A stretch of DNA of 12,194 nucleotides, taken from contig JAATFE010000481.1 in NCBI GenBank assembly GCA_015655365.1, positions 1-12,194 on the forward strand. Reading direction: 5' to 3'. Shown one piece after another: positions 10,110-12,194 of the stretch (position 1 is its first letter; each line of letters opens with the position of its first letter). The notes beneath the pieces are model-generated. The model was given only the letters and a program-made list of their open reading frames with translations. It made no database searches and was not told the DNA's origin. The translations under genes were made by a program, and so were the position numbers. This DNA is from Terriglobales bacterium (GTDB lineage: Bacteria; Acidobacteriota; Terriglobia; Terriglobales; Acidobacteriaceae).

Positions 10110-10138
10110 AAAAACCGCGGACTCTCTTCCTCCACGGT
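10110..10138 (-). terminator. Attenuator-like hairpin in the nrdJ leader
   Basis: On the minus strand ACCGTGG (10138-10132) pairs with CCGCGGT (10120-10114) over 7 bp with one G-T wobble. The loop of 11 purine-rich bases is followed by TTTTT (the T run ends at 10110). It sits inside the leader, before the gene, so it could stop early transcripts. The stem is short and the T tract brief. Confidence 0.4.
10116..10132 (-). promoter_or_regulatory. 17-bp element shared with the ssb upstream region (nrdJ copy)
   Basis: GAGGAAGAGAGTCCGCG on the minus strand, 121-137 bp upstream of the nrdJ ATG and within its transcribed leader. It forms the loop and 3' arm of the attenuator-like hairpin. Confidence 0.55.
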
Positions 10139-10195
10139 CTGCCGGCGGATCGTCGCGCCTGGCTAGGTTACAGTTGCTTTACAGCCGCAGATGAA

Positions 10196-10224
10196 AAAAT
10201 ACCGCTGTCTGTGGTACAAGTCAA
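10196..10224 (-). promoter_or_regulatory. nrdJ promoter
   Basis: On the minus strand TTGACT (10224-10219) and TATTTT (10201-10196) are separated by exactly 17 bp, five of six consensus bases each. It points toward nrdJ and predicts a transcript start near 10189. Confidence 0.75.
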
Positions 10225-10231
10225 CAACAAA

Positions 10232-10247
10232 CCACAATATCTTGTAT
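10232..10247. promoter_or_regulatory. NrdR-box-like operator upstream of nrdJ
   Basis: CCACAATATCTTGTAT matches the known 16-bp NrdR consensus (aCACwATATaTwGTGt) at about 13 positions. It lies immediately upstream of the nrdJ -35. NrdR boxes usually come in pairs about 31-32 bp apart. At that distance, within the promoter spacer, a poorer dyad, ACCGCTGTCTGTGGT (10201-10215), is present. NrdR is the ATP-cone repressor of ribonucleotide reductase genes. Confidence 0.6.
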
Positions 10248-10493
10248 TTTGTTGGCGTTCCAGACACCTTCCCCTTAAACGCCTTTATTTGTCTGTGGAA
10301 AGCGTAAACGACCTAGCCCGGTGCGGGTTTCCGAGCCCTGCTTTGCCCCAAACTCTGTGCAAACTGGAACTTGCAGCCCTCTTCTCGCCCTCGCTTAAGC
10401 CTAGTCGCACTTTGCCCCAGGTTCAAGGCGCAGAAACGGTGCAGTTTGGGGGCGAAACTGTGGGAGTTGTGGACAACGGGCCAGGAAATGTCG
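10248..10493. other. Intergenic stretch between nrdJ control region and parE
   Basis: I see no supported gene here. A long-range imperfect inverted repeat, CCCCAAACT (10346-10354) and AGTTTGGGG (10443-10451), is separated by 88 nt. The 149-residue plus-strand frame crossing this region shows no family motif. Confidence 0.45.
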
Positions 10494-10522
10494 GCAGTAA
10501 GAACCACGGAGGTTCTTACTGC
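10494..10522. terminator. Hairpin at the parE stop codon
   Basis: GCAGTAAGAACC (10494-10505) and GGTTCTTACTGC (10511-10522) pair perfectly over 12 bp around a 5-nt loop. The parE stop codon (10516-10518) lies in one arm. There is no good T tract on the minus strand (CGACATTT follows), so it may be a weak terminator or an RNA 3'-end stabiliser. Confidence 0.6.
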
Positions 10523-10815
10523 TCAAATTGCGATTTGCTCGGAATCATTTGCTGATGCAATACGCGTACGATGCGGATTCCCCCCGGCTCGGTTCGATAG
10601 AACACGACGTGTTTCCCTACTTCAAACCTGCGCAAATTGGCCTGAATTACATCGCAAGAGCTGCCCATAGAGGGACTCTTGGCCAGAAGTTGAAAAGAAT
10701 CCTCCAACTGTCCCAGGTATCGGTCCGTCTGAACCCAACCCCAGTTTTCAGTTGTATATGCAGCAATCCGATCGGTATCCGCTTCCGCTTCGAGTGAAAT
10801 GCTGGCATGTTTCAC
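10516..10815 (-). CDS. parE: ParE/RelE-superfamily toxin
   Basis: This 99-residue protein has the ParE pattern: an N-terminal SLEAEADTDRIAAYTTENWG helix region, then YLGQLEDSFQLLAKSPSMG, LRRFEVGKHVVFYR and the terminal strand IRIVRVLHQQM. ParE-type toxins act on DNA gyrase and RelE-type ones on ribosome-bound mRNA; the sequence fits ParE better, but the target is not shown. The start is a GTG (10815) whose last two bases begin the antitoxin TGA, so the two genes overlap by 3 bases and are coupled. An ATG seven bases further on is in another frame. The family usually has RP after the SMG motif (GRPCD); here it is GSSCD, a small departure. All core parts seem intact, so the toxin is probably functional. 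Confidence 0.88.
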   Translation of the reverse strand: MKHASISLEAEADTDRIAAYTTENWGWVQTDRYLGQLEDSFQLLAKSPSMGSSCDVIQANLRRFEVGKHVVFYRTEPGGIRIVRVLHQQMIPSKSQFEQ

Positions 10816-11075
10816 GCGTATTTCTCTCTCTGCGGCAGGCCATACTTCTGCCGAATCCGCTCAAATACGCCCTCTTCGGCATCCCCGCTGGCGTCGCCTT
10901 CGGCAATCGCCGCTCTCAGCGCCGTCATCTTCTCCTCGTACTCCCGCTCTTCCCTCTCCAGCAGGCGCAGAGCCGCACGCATCACCTTGCTGGCGTTGGC
11001 GTAAAGTCCGCTCTCTACCCTGGAGGCCACGAACCGGTCCAGTTCTTCGGTCAGATTGACGTTGCGAGTCGGCAT
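10812..11075 (-). CDS. parD: ParD-type ribbon-helix-helix antitoxin
   Basis: This 87-residue protein opens MPTRNVNLTEELDRFVASRV, a ribbon-helix-helix strand and first helix. ESGLYANASKVMRAALRLLE follows, the second helix with the conserved G-Y-x-N-A-S-K turn. The acidic C-terminal half (residues 41-87) would wrap and neutralise the toxin. I chose the ATG at 11075: GAGGTG lies just upstream, and the upstream extension to 11222 has no family similarity and crosses the promoter. It is first in a two-gene operon with the toxin, overlapping it by GTGA. The promoter and palindromes upstream suggest it represses its own operon. Confidence 0.9.
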   Translation of the reverse strand: MPTRNVNLTEELDRFVASRVESGLYANASKVMRAALRLLEREEREYEEKMTALRAAIAEGDASGDAEEGVFERIRQKYGLPQREKYA

Positions 11076-11091
11076 GGAACACCTCAGCCGC

Positions 11092-11120
11092 AGTATAGGA
11101 CGGTTGGCCAACTTTGCCAA
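11092..11120 (-). promoter_or_regulatory. parDE promoter
   Basis: On the minus strand TTGGCA (11120-11115) and TATACT (11097-11092) are separated by 17 bp, each five of six consensus bases. The predicted transcript start is near 11085, ten bases before the antitoxin ATG. Confidence 0.75.
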
Positions 11121-11130
11121 TTTTATTGGC
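11103..11130. promoter_or_regulatory. Likely antitoxin operator (TTGGC/GCCAA palindromes)
   Basis: GTTGGCCAAC (11103-11112) is a perfect palindrome between the -35 and -10. GCCAA-TTTTA-TTGGC (11116-11130) is a second inverted repeat covering the -35. Repeated half-sites overlapping the promoter are typical of ribbon-helix-helix antitoxin autoregulation. Confidence 0.55.
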
Positions 11131-11213
11131 GGGACCATCCCTGGACCCTTGCTCTGCGAAACGTCACACTGCGGCCCTCCGACCGGCTGTGTACGTCTTC
11201 CAAGAACCGGCCC

Positions 11214-11265
11214 AAACACCAAGCGGCCCCACGCAAGATTGCGTGGGGCCGCTTGGTGTTTTATT
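11214..11265. terminator. Long perfect hairpin terminator between hppA and parD
   Basis: Positions 11214-11236 and 11239-11261 are exact reverse complements over 23 bp, with a GC-rich core (CAAGCGGCCCCACGCA) and A/T ends. On the plus strand TTTTATTT follows. On the minus strand, the direction of hppA, only TTT follows. It most likely ends hppA transcription and can work in both directions. Confidence 0.85.
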
Positions 11266-11301
11266 TGTCCGCCAGTCAGGACGGAGCCAGTACTACAGGA
11301 A

Positions 11302-12194
<893 letters not shown>

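Larger units (their letters stand above)
9996..10190 (-). other. nrdJ 5' leader
   Basis: From the predicted start of transcription to the ATG the leader is about 190 nt, long for a bacterial gene. It ends in AGGAG (10003-10007) with a 6-nt spacer. It holds the shared 17-mer and a hairpin with a T tract. I saw no adenosylcobalamin riboswitch elements. No ORF of interest is present. Confidence 0.55.

Noticed and set aside
10114..10138. RNase P RNA fragment (GAGGAAGAGAGTCC resembles GAGGAAAGTCC)
   Set aside because: There is a two-base insertion in the signature, and neither the P4 partner segment nor any other conserved RNase P RNA region is present nearby.
9996..10190. Adenosylcobalamin riboswitch before the B12-dependent reductase
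   Set aside because: The leader was searched for the B12-box and the conserved core motifs and none were seen; the leader is also short for that riboswitch class.
10106..10555. 149-residue plus-strand ORF
   Set aside because: It crosses the nrdJ promoter and the parE stop hairpin, has no ribosome binding site and shows no recognisable domain.
10812..11222. Longer parD start at 11222
   Set aside because: The extension runs through the promoter and operator and has no similarity to antitoxins.

Overview
This 12.2 kb window is GC-rich bacterial chromosome (roughly 60% GC by eye). It carries housekeeping genes with little operon structure, one toxin-antitoxin pair and one decayed transposase. 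A long class II (B12-dependent) ribonucleotide reductase, a membrane pyrophosphatase, an RND efflux module and a secreted aldose epimerase occurring together fit a soil Acidobacteriota. That assignment is an inference from protein character, not from a marker gene.

Layout. The 3' part of an RND periplasmic adaptor (1-615) overlaps by an ATGA a complete TolC/NodT-type outer-membrane lipoprotein (612-2078), and a textbook intrinsic terminator closes the pair (2111-2164). A secreted aldose 1-epimerase (minus, 2253-3401) is divergent from a family-5-type uracil-DNA glycosylase (plus, 3564-4256). A gene-poor stretch precedes a single-domain cupin (minus, 4580-5080). Its upstream side is occupied by the frameshifted remnant of an IS3-family transposase (5124-5487), followed by a strong 15-bp inverted repeat (5546-5600). 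Next, all on the minus strand, come ssb (5744-6229), a possible 34-residue ORF (6532-6636), the 1103-residue nrdJ (6684-9995), a parD-parE-like pair (10516-11075) and the C-terminal part of hppA (11302 to the window end).

Regulation is the most informative part. nrdJ has a well-formed sigma70-type promoter (TTGACT, 17 bp, TATTTT) about 200 bp upstream. A sequence closely resembling the NrdR box lies directly upstream of its -35. The roughly 190-nt leader holds a hairpin followed by five Ts. A 17-bp sequence in that leader recurs exactly upstream of ssb, in the same orientation, so two DNA-replication genes share an unexplained upstream element. The parDE pair has its own near-consensus promoter, overlapped by TTGGC/GCCAA palindromes typical of an autoregulated antitoxin operator.

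Functionally, nrdJ, ssb and the uracil-DNA glycosylase concern dNTP supply, single-strand protection and base repair. The efflux pair and pyrophosphatase are envelope functions. I see no CRISPR array, tRNA, rRNA or intact mobile element. I found no clear new multi-gene system; the strongest unexplained signal is the shared ssb/nrdJ leader element.
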